Shown here: positions 7,935 to 14,302 of the stretch, in pieces
Layout of the letters: each line of letters begins with the position of its first letter
Numbering within the stretch: position 1 is the first letter of the stretch
Notes under the pieces: generated by a model
Database searches by the model: none
What the model saw: only the letters and a program-made list of their open reading frames with translations
Told to the model about the DNA's origin: nothing
Position numbers and translations under genes: made by a program
Virus record (IMG/VR): IMGVR_UViG_3300041407_000285
Span: 1-26,201 of that record
Strand: one strand, 5' to 3'
DNA: 26,201 nucleotides
Source of the DNA: a virus

Positions 7935-8438
7935 ATGATTCCTGAAGTTCTGTCCAACTGCGCCGGGTTTATCGACGGCGTGAGTTTTGCCGGTGAGATG
8001 CCGAGTCTGACCCTACCTAAGGTGGTGCTGAAAACCGAAACCTACCGGGGCGGCGGCATGGCCGGCGAAATCGAGATCCCGACCGGCGTGGAAAAACTCG
8101 AAGCCGGGTTCACCACCAATGGCGTGCGTCGTGAGGCTTTGAAGTGGTTCGGCCTCTCGGATCGTACCGCGTGCAACGCGGTATTTCGCGCTTCATTCAA
8201 GGGCCTCAAGGGCAAGGTCACGCCGGTCATTGTCACCATGCGCGGCGGCCTGAAAGAGGTCGACATGGGCGACTGGAAGGCCGGCGAAAAGGCCGAGAGC
8301 AAACACAACATGGCGCTGACCTATTACAAGCTCGAAGTCGATGGCCGGTTGATTTACGAGATCGACATGGTCGGCATGGTGCTGGTGGTCGATGGCGTCG
8401 ATCAACTCGCCGAAGAACGTTCGGCCCTGGGCCTCTAA
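7935..8438 (+). CDS. FII: tail tube protein FII
   Basis: This 167-residue protein is the P2 FII-type major tail tube protein (P2 about 172). The first residues MIPEVLSNCAGFIDGVSFAGEMPSLTLPKV are highly typical. Later segments include ETYRGGGMAGEIEIPTGVEKLEAGFTTNGV and a C-terminal stretch around KHNMALTYYKLEVDGRLIYEIDM, which forms the tube-lining beta barrel. A strong AAGGAGG lies just after the sheath stop. The protein stacks as hexameric rings inside the sheath, with length set by the tape measure. Confidence 0.95.
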   Translation: MIPEVLSNCAGFIDGVSFAGEMPSLTLPKVVLKTETYRGGGMAGEIEIPTGVEKLEAGFTTNGVRREALKWFGLSDRTACNAVFRASFKGLKGKVTPVIVTMRGGLKEVDMGDWKAGEKAESKHNMALTYYKLEVDGRLIYEIDMVGMVLVVDGVDQLAEERSALGL

Positions 8439-8450
8439 GGAAAAATCCAC

Positions 8451-8762
8451 ATGACTCAAGCAACTCAAGAAAAGCCACTGCCCAAGTGGCTGCAACTCAC
8501 CGAAGACGGCTTTCGCATCACCCTCAGATACCCCACCGAACTTTCCGGTGTGCTGGTTGACAGCATGACCCTGCGCTCCCCCTGCGTGCGCGACATCCGG
8601 GCCGCGCAGGCTACTTGCAACGGGGATGAGGAGAAACGCGAAATGTCGCTGTTTGCCTCACTGACCCAGACCCCGGAGGCGGACCTGATGGCGCTCAAGC
8701 TGGTGGACTACATGCGCCTGCAGGCCGGTTATTTTCGTCTGGTCCAGGACGACGGCGTTTGA
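8451..8762 (+). CDS. E: tail assembly protein E (zero-frame product)
   Basis: This 103-residue protein occupies the place of P2 E, the first of two overlapping tail-assembly chaperone products made before the tape measure. It contains LTEDGFRITLRYPTELSGV and a VRDIRAAQA segment, followed by helical sequence ending in LQAGYFRLVQDDGV. It starts after a clear AAGGAAAA ribosome site. The frame closes with GTT TGA at 8757-8762, and an adjacent overlapping frame continues with E'-like sequence, so part of the ribosomes probably shift there. Confidence 0.85.
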   Translation: MTQATQEKPLPKWLQLTEDGFRITLRYPTELSGVLVDSMTLRSPCVRDIRAAQATCNGDEEKREMSLFASLTQTPEADLMALKLVDYMRLQAGYFRLVQDDGV

Positions 8763-8874
8763 TGCGACCGCATTGAAGGCGCTGGCCAAACGGGTGGCCA
8801 AAGAGACCGGGTTCTCGGCGGCCGAAATCGTGGCCATGCCCTTCAACGAGCTGGTGTGGTGGCTCACGGATTGA
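8689..8874 (+). CDS. E' extension, probably made by programmed frameshift from E
   Basis: The frame at +1 (equivalently -2) relative to E is open from 8689 to a TGA at 8872-8874 and has no good start of its own. After the E stop it reads FDATALKALAKRVAKETG, then FSAAEIVAMPFNELVWWLTD. The MPFNELVWW ending resembles the C-terminal MPLSEL-W pattern of P2 E'/GpE proteins. The fused product would serve as the long tail-assembly chaperone that binds the tape measure. The likely shift site is GTT TGA at 8757-8762. P2 itself uses a -1 shift at a T run, which is not present here, so the direction of shift is an inference. Confidence 0.6.
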   Translation, partial: WRSSWWTTCACRPVIFVWSRTTAFDATALKALAKRVAKETGFSAAEIVAMPFNELVWWLTD

Positions 8875-8910
8875 GCCACCTTCCATTTCTCCGACGCAGA
8901 GGGCACGCAC

Positions 8911-11406
8911 ATGGCGAACAAAATGGCGCTCGGCTTTGTCATTGGCGGCGCCGTCGATTCGACGGTGGGCAAAGCGTTCAAGGACGTCGAAAGCAAGATC
9001 AAACACCTGGACGCGGTGGGCAGCAAAGCCCGGGTGTTGCAGAACACCATCGGCGACACGATCCGCCTGCGCGAGGAATGGCGCAAGGCGCACATGGCCG
9101 GCGCCGAAGGTGCGGACAAGCTGCTGACCAAGCTCGAATCCAACCTCGAACTGCTAAAGAAACAAGGCATTGAGGTCGGCCGGCTCAACAAGGCTTACGC
9201 CGCGATGGGCCGGGTGGCGGCCGGGGCCGAATTGAAGGCGCTGGGGCACCGCCAACTGGAGGAGGGGCGGTCCGGCCTCAAGAGCAGTATCGGTCAGGCC
9301 GGAGCGCTGACGGCGGCGGTGGCCATTCCGACTAAGGTCAGCGCGGACTTCAGCGCGATCATCCGCGACATCTCGATCAAGGCCGGCATTGCCAACACCG
9401 CGCAAGAGCAGGACATGTCCCGCACGATCATCACGACGTCGCAGGACACGGGCATGGCGCGTAACCAGGTGGCCGAGGTGGTGAACGCCCTGGTCGGTGC
9501 CGGCATGGACCTGAGCAAGGCCCTGGAGTACGCGCCGAAGGCGGCCAAGTTCGTCGTCGGCCAAGGGGCCGACGGCACCGAAACCGCGAAGATGATCAAC
9601 GCCCTGGGACAGAACGCCAAGATCACCGATCCGGCGATGATGCAGAAGGCGCTGGAGGCGATTGCCTTTCAGGGCCAGGCGGGCAGTTTCGAATCGGCGG
9701 ACATGGCCCGCTGGTTCCCTGAACTGCTGGCCAACATGGGCAACCTGAAGATCTACGGCATGGATGCGGTGACCCAGCTGGGCTCGATGCTGCAGGTGCA
9801 GATGAAGACGGCCGGCGGCGCCGATGAGGCGGCCAACAACCTGAAGAACTGGATGGGCAAGATCGGTTCGGGCGACACGGTCGAGGCGTACAACAAAGCC
9901 GGCATCGATTACCAGGCGTCAATGACCACCGGTTTGCAGAACGGCATGTCGACGCTGGAGTCGAGCTTTGCATTGGCGCAGAAGTACATCGCCGCCACCG
10001 ACCCGAAGAAGGCCAAGGCGATGGCCGAGGCCACCGCCAAGATCAGTAAGGAGACCGATCCGGAAAAGGCCAAGGGCATGATCATCGCGCTCGAGGAGGC
10101 CCTGCGCACCGGTGACCTGTTTGCCGACATGCAGGTCAAGGCGGCCCTGACCGCATACATGCAGAACAAGGACCTGTACAACCAGCTGAAAAAGGATTCG
10201 GCGGACGCCACCGGCATTCTCGACAAGAATCTGGCCGAGCGCCGGCAGACGTCCTCGCAAAAATGGGCCGAGATGGCCCAGAGCATGGACGACGGCATGC
10301 GCAGCATTGGCGACGCAATACGGCCGGTCACCGATGCGGTGGCCGATGGCATCACCAGTGTCGCCCGACGCCTCACAGCGCTCTCCGACGAAACCCCGCG
10401 ACTGGTGACCGGCATTGGTACGGCCGTGGCCGGACTGATGGCCCTGAAGACGGCGGTCAGTGCATTCAAGATGGGCAAGGGGCTGATGAACCTCGGGCGT
10501 GGCACCCTGATGGGCAACCCGAACATTCCGCAGAAGGTGATTGTCACCAATCTGCCCGCCGGTGGCGGCGGACTGGATGGCGGGATGGACAGCGCAGGTA
10601 AGTCGGAGCGTTCGGGCAAGGCGGGCGCACGCGGCGGGCGCGGTGCCAAAGTCCTCAGCGGCATGAAAGGTCCAGCCGTACTTGCGGTAGCCGATGCTGG
10701 CTACAAGGCGTGGGACACCTACCAAAATGCGGAGACTCAGGACGAAAAGGCCGAGGGCTACGGACAAGCCGCCGGTGGACTGGCCGGCACGTTGGCCGGG
10801 GCAGCCGCCGGCGCCGCCATCGGCGCGGCGGTACCGATCATTGGCAACATCGTCGGCGGATTGATCGGCGGTTATCTCGGTTACATGGGCGGTGATGCCC
10901 TCGGTGGTTCCTTGGGCAAATCGATGTTCGGCACGGACGATTCGCTAAAGACCGTGCCCGCAGCCGGGCCGCTGATGATGGCCAACGCCGGGCAGAACCT
11001 GCCGCCGGTGATGGGCAACATTGCTCGCTCATTTGCGCCGGCGGCTGCCAGTGGCCCACGCAGTCCCGGTGCGCCGATGGCGCCAAAGCCCTCGGCCGGG
11101 CAAAGCCTGTTGCCGGAACGGGATACCGACGGTGCTGCATTGGGCGATGTGACGCGATCACTGACCGCTCCGGCGGCATCCAGTGTGCCGGCGCTGTTGG
11201 CCCCGGTGCCGGTTGCGACCAAGAGCGAACCGCCGAAGATCGAGCAGCGGGTCGAGATCCAGGCCCCGCTGAGCATCACCGTGCAGGGTGACGTGAAAGA
11301 TCCGGCGCAATTGGCGCGCGAGCTGCGGCCATTCATTGAACAGCAAATGCGCGACGCCACGCAGCAGCTGCAGAACCGCAAGCTGTACGACGAGCCGCAT
11401 GTCTAA
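8911..11406 (+). CDS. T: tail tape measure protein
   Basis: This 831-residue protein takes the place of P2 gpT (about 815). It starts with ALGFVIGGAVDSTVGKAFKDVESKI and has long helical, Ala/Lys/Glu-rich segments. A central part carries SADFSAIIRDISIKAGIANTAQEQ and MARNQVAEVVNALVGAGMDLSKAL, which is the conserved tape-measure core. Residues around 620-670 form a strongly hydrophobic Gly/Ala-rich stretch (GTLAGAAAGAAIGAAVPIIGNIVGGLIGG) suited to membrane insertion during DNA delivery. The C-terminus is Pro-rich and then helical. It sets tail length in the tube. The gene follows the E/E' pair as in all myophage tails. Confidence 0.95.
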   Translation: MANKMALGFVIGGAVDSTVGKAFKDVESKIKHLDAVGSKARVLQNTIGDTIRLREEWRKAHMAGAEGADKLLTKLESNLELLKKQGIEVGRLNKAYAAMGRVAAGAELKALGHRQLEEGRSGLKSSIGQAGALTAAVAIPTKVSADFSAIIRDISIKAGIANTAQEQDMSRTIITTSQDTGMARNQVAEVVNALVGAGMDLSKALEYAPKAAKFVVGQGADGTETAKMINALGQNAKITDPAMMQKALEAIAFQGQAGSFESADMARWFPELLANMGNLKIYGMDAVTQLGSMLQVQMKTAGGADEAANNLKNWMGKIGSGDTVEAYNKAGIDYQASMTTGLQNGMSTLESSFALAQKYIAATDPKKAKAMAEATAKISKETDPEKAKGMIIALEEALRTGDLFADMQVKAALTAYMQNKDLYNQLKKDSADATGILDKNLAERRQTSSQKWAEMAQSMDDGMRSIGDAIRPVTDAVADGITSVARRLTALSDETPRLVTGIGTAVAGLMALKTAVSAFKMGKGLMNLGRGTLMGNPNIPQKVIVTNLPAGGGGLDGGMDSAGKSERSGKAGARGGRGAKVLSGMKGPAVLAVADAGYKAWDTYQNAETQDEKAEGYGQAAGGLAGTLAGAAAGAAIGAAVPIIGNIVGGLIGGYLGYMGGDALGGSLGKSMFGTDDSLKTVPAAGPLMMANAGQNLPPVMGNIARSFAPAAASGPRSPGAPMAPKPSAGQSLLPERDTDGAALGDVTRSLTAPAASSVPALLAPVPVATKSEPPKIEQRVEIQAPLSITVQGDVKDPAQLARELRPFIEQQMRDATQQLQNRKLYDEPHV

Positions 11407-11418
11407 CGAGGAGGGCCT

Positions 11419-12264
11419 ATGGCCTACATGGAACAGCTGCAGGCGGGCCTGAAAAATCTGGCGGCGGCGGGGGAGACCGGGCGCCGTAGCCTGGACGGCA
11501 TGATGGGGCCGGTCAACGGCGCGATCAGTGAAATCAGCGGCGCGGCCTCGGAGCTGGAAGGCTTGCCAATCGTGGGCCCGGCGGTCAGTCAGAAACTGCA
11601 ACGGGTCATGCGCGGCGTGAATGCCGCTCAGGCCAAAGTGGGGCAGGTGGTGGCCACGTACAACAAGGCCACGCGGGCTGTGTCACAAATCGATGAGCGC
11701 ATGGGGCAGCTGAAAGAGCAGGCCGCCCGGGCGTCCTCCGCGATCAACAAGATCGCCGGCAAGGTCAGCCCCTCGCTGGCCAACATCGTGCCCACCGGTT
11801 CGTTGGCCGGCGATGCCACGCCGTTGCCGGAGGCGGTCACGCCGTTTCCGCACTTGCTGATCATCCAGCCGCAGGATCCGAAGGCGCAGCCGTACTACTT
11901 CAACCTGGACACCGCCGCCTTCGACGAACTGCGGCGCTCGACGGAGTTTCGCTGGGCATCCCAGGAACGCTTGAGCCGGCGACCGGCACAGCAAGCGGTG
12001 GGCATGGGCGAAGAGAAGATCACCCTCAAGGGCGCGATCTTTCCCGGGTTCAAGGGCGGGCTCAAACAACTGGATACCTTGCGCAGCCTCGGTGCCCAGT
12101 TGAAACCCCTGACCCTGACCACCGGTTATGGCGACGTGCTGGGCACCTGGTGCCTGAAGAACGTCGAAGAAGAACAGAGCGCGCTGCTGCAGGGCGGGAT
12201 CCCGCGCAAGCAGGCGTTCACCTTGGAGTTTGTGCGCTATGGCGACGACCTGCAGAACGTCTGA
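11419..12264 (+). CDS. U: tail protein U with long N-terminal extension
   Basis: This is a 281-residue protein. The C-terminal about 140 residues match P2 gpU (PHLLIIQPQDPKAQPYYFNLDTAAFDEL, then EEKITLKGAIFPGFKGG, then GYGDVLGTWCLKNVEEEQS, ending ARKQAFTLEFVRYGDD-like). P2 gpU is only about 159 residues, so the first about 140 residues are extra. That extension is helical and low in aromatic residues, with a KLQRVMRGVNAAQAKVGQVVATY coiled-coil-like run. GpU acts in tail completion or tube-end assembly. A GAGGAGG site precedes the start. The gene overlaps X by 26 bases. Confidence 0.9.
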   Translation: MAYMEQLQAGLKNLAAAGETGRRSLDGMMGPVNGAISEISGAASELEGLPIVGPAVSQKLQRVMRGVNAAQAKVGQVVATYNKATRAVSQIDERMGQLKEQAARASSAINKIAGKVSPSLANIVPTGSLAGDATPLPEAVTPFPHLLIIQPQDPKAQPYYFNLDTAAFDELRRSTEFRWASQERLSRRPAQQAVGMGEEKITLKGAIFPGFKGGLKQLDTLRSLGAQLKPLTLTTGYGDVLGTWCLKNVEEEQSALLQGGIPRKQAFTLEFVRYGDDLQNV

Positions 12265-12445
12265 CGGGGATCTGCTCGATACCCTGTGTTACCACGCTTA
12301 CGGCCACATCGGCGGTACCGTCGAGGCGGTGCTGGATGCCAATCAGGGGTTGGCCGATCAGCCGCAACCGTACCGGGCCGGTATTGTAATTGTGTTGCCG
12401 GATCTGCCGGCCCCCACCGATGAGGTGGTGATGTTGTGGGGGTAA
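12239..12445 (+). CDS. X: tail protein X (LysM-like, P2 gpX)
   Basis: This 68-residue protein closely fits P2 gpX (67 residues), a small LysM-like tail protein. It contains GDLLDTLCYHAYG near the start, then VEAVLDANQGLADQPQPYRAGIVIVLPDLPAPTDE, which is the family's complete pattern. I chose the ATG at 12239, inside the end of U. In P2 the X gene lies far from U, next to lysis genes; here it follows U, as in many Pseudomonas tailocins and prophages. A cassette without phage-core genes follows before D. Confidence 0.9.
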   Translation: MATTCRTSDGDLLDTLCYHAYGHIGGTVEAVLDANQGLADQPQPYRAGIVIVLPDLPAPTDEVVMLWG

Positions 12446-12512
12446 TGCTCACGACCATGCATCGCGCTGATGACATTTTTTTGGTTCTTCACGGATTGCC
12501 GGGGAAGTCGTT

Positions 12513-12525
12513 CTTGATCTTCAAG
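12513..12525. promoter_or_regulatory. small dyad in the leader of unit A
   Basis: The sequence CTTGATCTTCAAG is a 5-bp inverted repeat around TCT. It is conserved exactly in unit B at 13374-13386, although sequence a few bases downstream is not. It could be an operator or a structured RNA element. Conservation in only two copies is weak evidence. Confidence 0.3.
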
Positions 12526-12602
12526 CAACCACCGGCCCGCGACCCTTGCACCGACATAGAGCCTTACATGTTTTCCAGGGCATGCGTGTCGCAAAAAAGT
12601 AG

Positions 12603-12631
12603 TTGTGAGCGTTTGCAGATTGTGCTTTAAG
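12603..12631 (+). promoter_or_regulatory. sigma-70-like promoter of moron gene A
   Basis: TTGTGA at 12603 and TTTAAG at 12626 are separated by 17 bases. The same arrangement occurs in unit B (TTGCAA and TTTAAG). The start codon is about 104 bases further on, leaving a structured leader. The match to consensus is moderate, so the main support is conservation of spacing in both copies. Confidence 0.4.
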
Positions 12632-12665
12632 GGATGACCGCGAGCCGAAGGGTTTGTGGCGTGCT

Positions 12666-12703
12666 CCTGGAAGGTGCGCTGTTCGAGTGAGGCTGTCTCC
12701 AGG
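12666..12703 (+). promoter_or_regulatory. conserved leader stem in unit A
   Basis: CCTGGA at 12666-12671 pairs with TCCAGG at 12698-12703, and a short TTTTCGAAAA palindrome follows directly before the ribosome site AAAGGA. The block is almost unchanged in unit B (about 13526-13562), more so than the sequences around the promoter. This points to a role in RNA structure or translation control. The reading frame of the gene is also open through this block in both copies, so an N-terminally extended protein cannot be excluded. Confidence 0.4.
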
Positions 12704-12734
12704 TCTTTTCGAAAAAACTAAAAGGATTTTAGAT

Positions 12735-13286
12735 ATGACGTCTCTTCAAGACATAAAACCTGAGCAGATCGATGCGCTCAACAAGCAATCACAGGCTGCC
12801 TTTGACGCACAAATCAAGCGCCAGCAAGAGGTTGCCAGTGCGAAGCCGGCGCTAAAAGAGGTCCTCGATCAGAAGGTGCACCCGCAATCGTTGTGTGGAT
12901 GCGGATGCCAACAGACCATTTGCGGTTTCTTCACCTTCGAAGGTTGCGGTTGCGGTTGTTATCCTCAGTCCGAAACCATCCAGATTAGTTCGTCACTCGG
13001 CAATATCGAACCACAAGGAGTCGGAGTGAAGTTCGTCGGTCAGGTGACAGGTAGTGGTACCAACATTAACATTTCCCCCGGTGTCTACCTGCAGGGCATC
13101 GTGCCTGATGCTGAGAACCTCATCGGTATCCCGTTGACGCTGCAATTGTCGATTAATTCAGGTTCGCTCATCCTGTACCTTTTTGAAGGGCCGCGTCTGC
13201 TGACTGCGCTGGTTCCGCAATATGGCGCGAACATTAGCGGGGAGTTCTCCGGCAGTGGGACCGGCATATTCAACCTGGGGTTGTAG
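12735..13286 (+). CDS. Cys-cluster moron protein, copy A, unknown function
   Basis: This 183-residue protein is not one I recognise. Residues 1-50 are charged and probably helical, with an ALNKQSQAAFDAQIKRQQEV core. Residues 54-75 hold seven cysteines in a symmetric layout: CGCGC (54, 56, 58), a lone Cys63, then CGCGC (71, 73, 75). This could bind metal or form disulfides. The rest looks like short beta strands with Gly/Ser turns (VGQVTGSGTNINIS; ISGEFSGSGTGIF). There is no signal peptide, lipobox or membrane helix, and no catalytic motif. The ATG at 12735 has the site AAAGGA upstream. It lies between tail genes but is not part of the P2 tail set; a tail-decorating or host-altering moron role is inference. 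Confidence 0.8.
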   Translation: MTSLQDIKPEQIDALNKQSQAAFDAQIKRQQEVASAKPALKEVLDQKVHPQSLCGCGCQQTICGFFTFEGCGCGCYPQSETIQISSSLGNIEPQGVGVKFVGQVTGSGTNINISPGVYLQGIVPDAENLIGIPLTLQLSINSGSLILYLFEGPRLLTALVPQYGANISGEFSGSGTGIFNLGL

Positions 13287-13321
13287 TCGACCAGGAGTAA
13301 TCAGCTCGATGCCGGGCAAGA

Positions 13322-13348
13322 AAGCCCTAGCCTCAACTGCTAGGGCTT
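13322..13348 (+). terminator. terminator stem of unit A lacking its T tract
   Basis: A perfect 10-bp stem (AAGCCCTAGC and GCTAGGGCTT around CTCAACT) closes unit A, but it is followed by CTCACGG instead of Ts. The same stem in unit B has nine Ts. The duplication junction appears to have removed the tract, so transcripts of A may run into B. Confidence 0.65.
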
Positions 13349-13461
13349 CTCACGGATTGCCGGGAAAGTCGTTCTTGATCTTCAAGCACACACCGGGCCG
13401 TTAGCCTTGTACCGACATAGGGCCTGACATTTCCAAGGCATGAGTGCCACCATCAAAGTAG

Positions 13462-13490
13462 TTGCAAGCGTTTGCAGATTGTGTTTTAAG
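13462..13490 (+). promoter_or_regulatory. sigma-70-like promoter of moron gene B
   Basis: TTGCAA at 13462 and TTTAAG at 13485 are separated by 17 bases and correspond position by position to the promoter-like pair of unit A. Both boxes agree with consensus at four of six bases. The start codon lies about 104 bases downstream. Confidence 0.4.
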
Positions 13491-13593
13491 AGATAGCCGC
13501 GAGCCGAAGGGTTCGTGGTGTGCTCCTGGAAGGTGCGCTGTTCGAGTGAGGCTGTCTCCAGGTCTTTTCGAAAAAACAAAAAGGATTTTAGAC

Positions 13594-14157
13594 ATGACAT
13601 CTTTTCAAGATATAAAACCTGAGCAAGTCGATGCGCTCAAAAAGCAATCGCAAGCTGCCTTTGACGCACAAATCAAGCGCCAGCAAGAGGTTGCTAGTGC
13701 GAAGCCGGCGCTAAAAGAGGTCCTCGATCAGAAGGTGCACCCGCAATCGTTGTGTGGATGCGGATGCCAGCAGAACATTTGCGGCTACTTCTCGTTCGAA
13801 GGTTGCGGTTGCGGTTGCTATAATCAGACCGAAACCATCCAGATTAGTGCATCACCCGCCGATATCGGACCAAATGCTCCTCAGCAAGGAACCCGAGTGC
13901 GGTTTGTCGGCCAGGCGACAGGTACGGGTACCAATATCAATATTTCCAGTCTCTATCTACAGGGCACCGTCCCTGATGCTGAGAACCTCATCGGCGTCCC
14001 GTTGACGCTGCAATTGTCGATTAGTCCAGGTTCGCTCACTCTCTACCTTTTTGAAGGGCCGCGCCTGCTGGCCGCACTGGTCCATCCAGCGCAGTATGCC
14101 GGGAACATTAGTGGGCAGTTCTCCGGCAGTGGGACCGGCTATTTCCAGCCGGCGTGA
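13594..14157 (+). CDS. Cys-cluster moron protein, copy B, unknown function
   Basis: This 187-residue paralogue of copy A starts at ATG 13594 after AAAGGA. Over the first 85 residues I count eight differences from A, all mild, and all seven cysteines are kept. The following 100 residues differ more, with an inserted PNAPQQG-like turn and a changed C-terminus, but the ends of the strands (VRFVGQATGTGTNIN; NLIGVPLTLQLS; ISGQFSGSGTGYF) are conserved. The pattern, a fixed N-terminal/Cys module with a varying beta module, suggests that the first part docks or binds a cofactor and the second part faces a variable partner. That is inference. Its own complete terminator follows. Confidence 0.8.
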   Translation: MTSFQDIKPEQVDALKKQSQAAFDAQIKRQQEVASAKPALKEVLDQKVHPQSLCGCGCQQNICGYFSFEGCGCGCYNQTETIQISASPADIGPNAPQQGTRVRFVGQATGTGTNINISSLYLQGTVPDAENLIGVPLTLQLSISPGSLTLYLFEGPRLLAALVHPAQYAGNISGQFSGSGTGYFQPA

Positions 14158-14197
14158 TGTAGTCGACCAGAAGTAAACAGCCCGACGCCGGGCAAGA

Positions 14198-14231
14198 AAG
14201 CCCTAGCCTCAAATGCTAGGGCTTTTTTTTT
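14198..14231 (+). terminator. intrinsic terminator of unit B
   Basis: A 10-bp perfect stem (AAGCCCTAGC at 14198-14207 and GCTAGGGCTT at 14215-14224) with a seven-base loop runs into nine Ts. This is a strong rho-independent terminator. Confidence 0.9.
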
Positions 14232-14267
14232 GGTTCTTTCCCGATAGTCCGTGAAGAGCCTTTTTTT
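14232..14267 (+). terminator. second stacked hairpin after the cassette
   Basis: GGTTCTT at 14232 pairs with AAGAGCC at 14254-14260 (one G-U pair) and is followed by seven Ts. The half-sequence GGTTCTTCACGGA also occurs, preceded by Ts, at the left edge of the cassette. The stem is weaker than its neighbours. Confidence 0.4.
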
Positions 14268-14292
14268 GCCCGCCCTGTGCGGGCTTTCTTTT
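14268..14292 (+). terminator. GCCCGC/GCGGGC hairpin directly before D
   Basis: GCCCGC (14268-14273) and GCGGGC (14279-14284) form a six-bp stem with a five-base loop followed by TTTCTTTT. It has the same stem sequence as the hairpin after V. It lies only 11 bases before the D start, so it probably belongs to the original X-D junction rather than to the cassette. Confidence 0.65.
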
Positions 14293-14302
14293 GGACAGAA
14301 CA

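Larger units (their letters stand above)
12490..13350. repeat. tandem repeat unit A
   Basis: Unit A starts at CACGGATTGCC (12490) and recurs at 13351, an offset of 861 bases. The start codons of the two genes are 859 bases apart. Leader, gene and terminator stem are all repeated in the same order. The leader just upstream of the start codons and the 5' part of the gene are almost identical, while the 3' part has diverged. The closing stem (13322-13348) is complete but followed by only two Ts. Confidence 0.9.
13351..14231. repeat. tandem repeat unit B
   Basis: Unit B repeats unit A from CACGGATTGCC at 13351 through the terminator at 14198-14231. It differs from A by scattered substitutions and small indels, including a four-residue net gain in the coding sequence. 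It keeps the nine-T tract that A lacks. Confidence 0.9.
12483..14260. mobile_element. two-gene moron-like cassette inserted between X and D
   Basis: Phages with this tail normally have D directly or almost directly after X. Here 1.8 kb intervenes, holding two tandem copies of one unit. The outer edges carry an inverted repeat: GGTTCTTCACGGA at 12483-12495 and TCCGTGAAGAGCC at 14248-14260, matching at 12 of 13 positions. T runs adjoin both edges. Each unit appears to have its own promoter and terminator stem, which are the hallmarks of a moron. No transposase is present, so how it moved is unknown. The boundaries are inferred. Confidence 0.55.

Noticed and set aside
9909-10767. Minus-strand frames opposite the tape measure gene
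   Set aside because: They lack family resemblance and ribosome sites; the plus strand is clearly coding.
12735-14157. Microcin-like or other ribosomally made modified peptide
   Set aside because: Gly-Cys runs suggest it, but no modification, protease or export gene is near, and the Cys block is central rather than at the C-terminus.
12490-14231. CRISPR or small-repeat array
   Set aside because: Only two long units are present, each carrying a whole gene; there are no short repeats with spacers.
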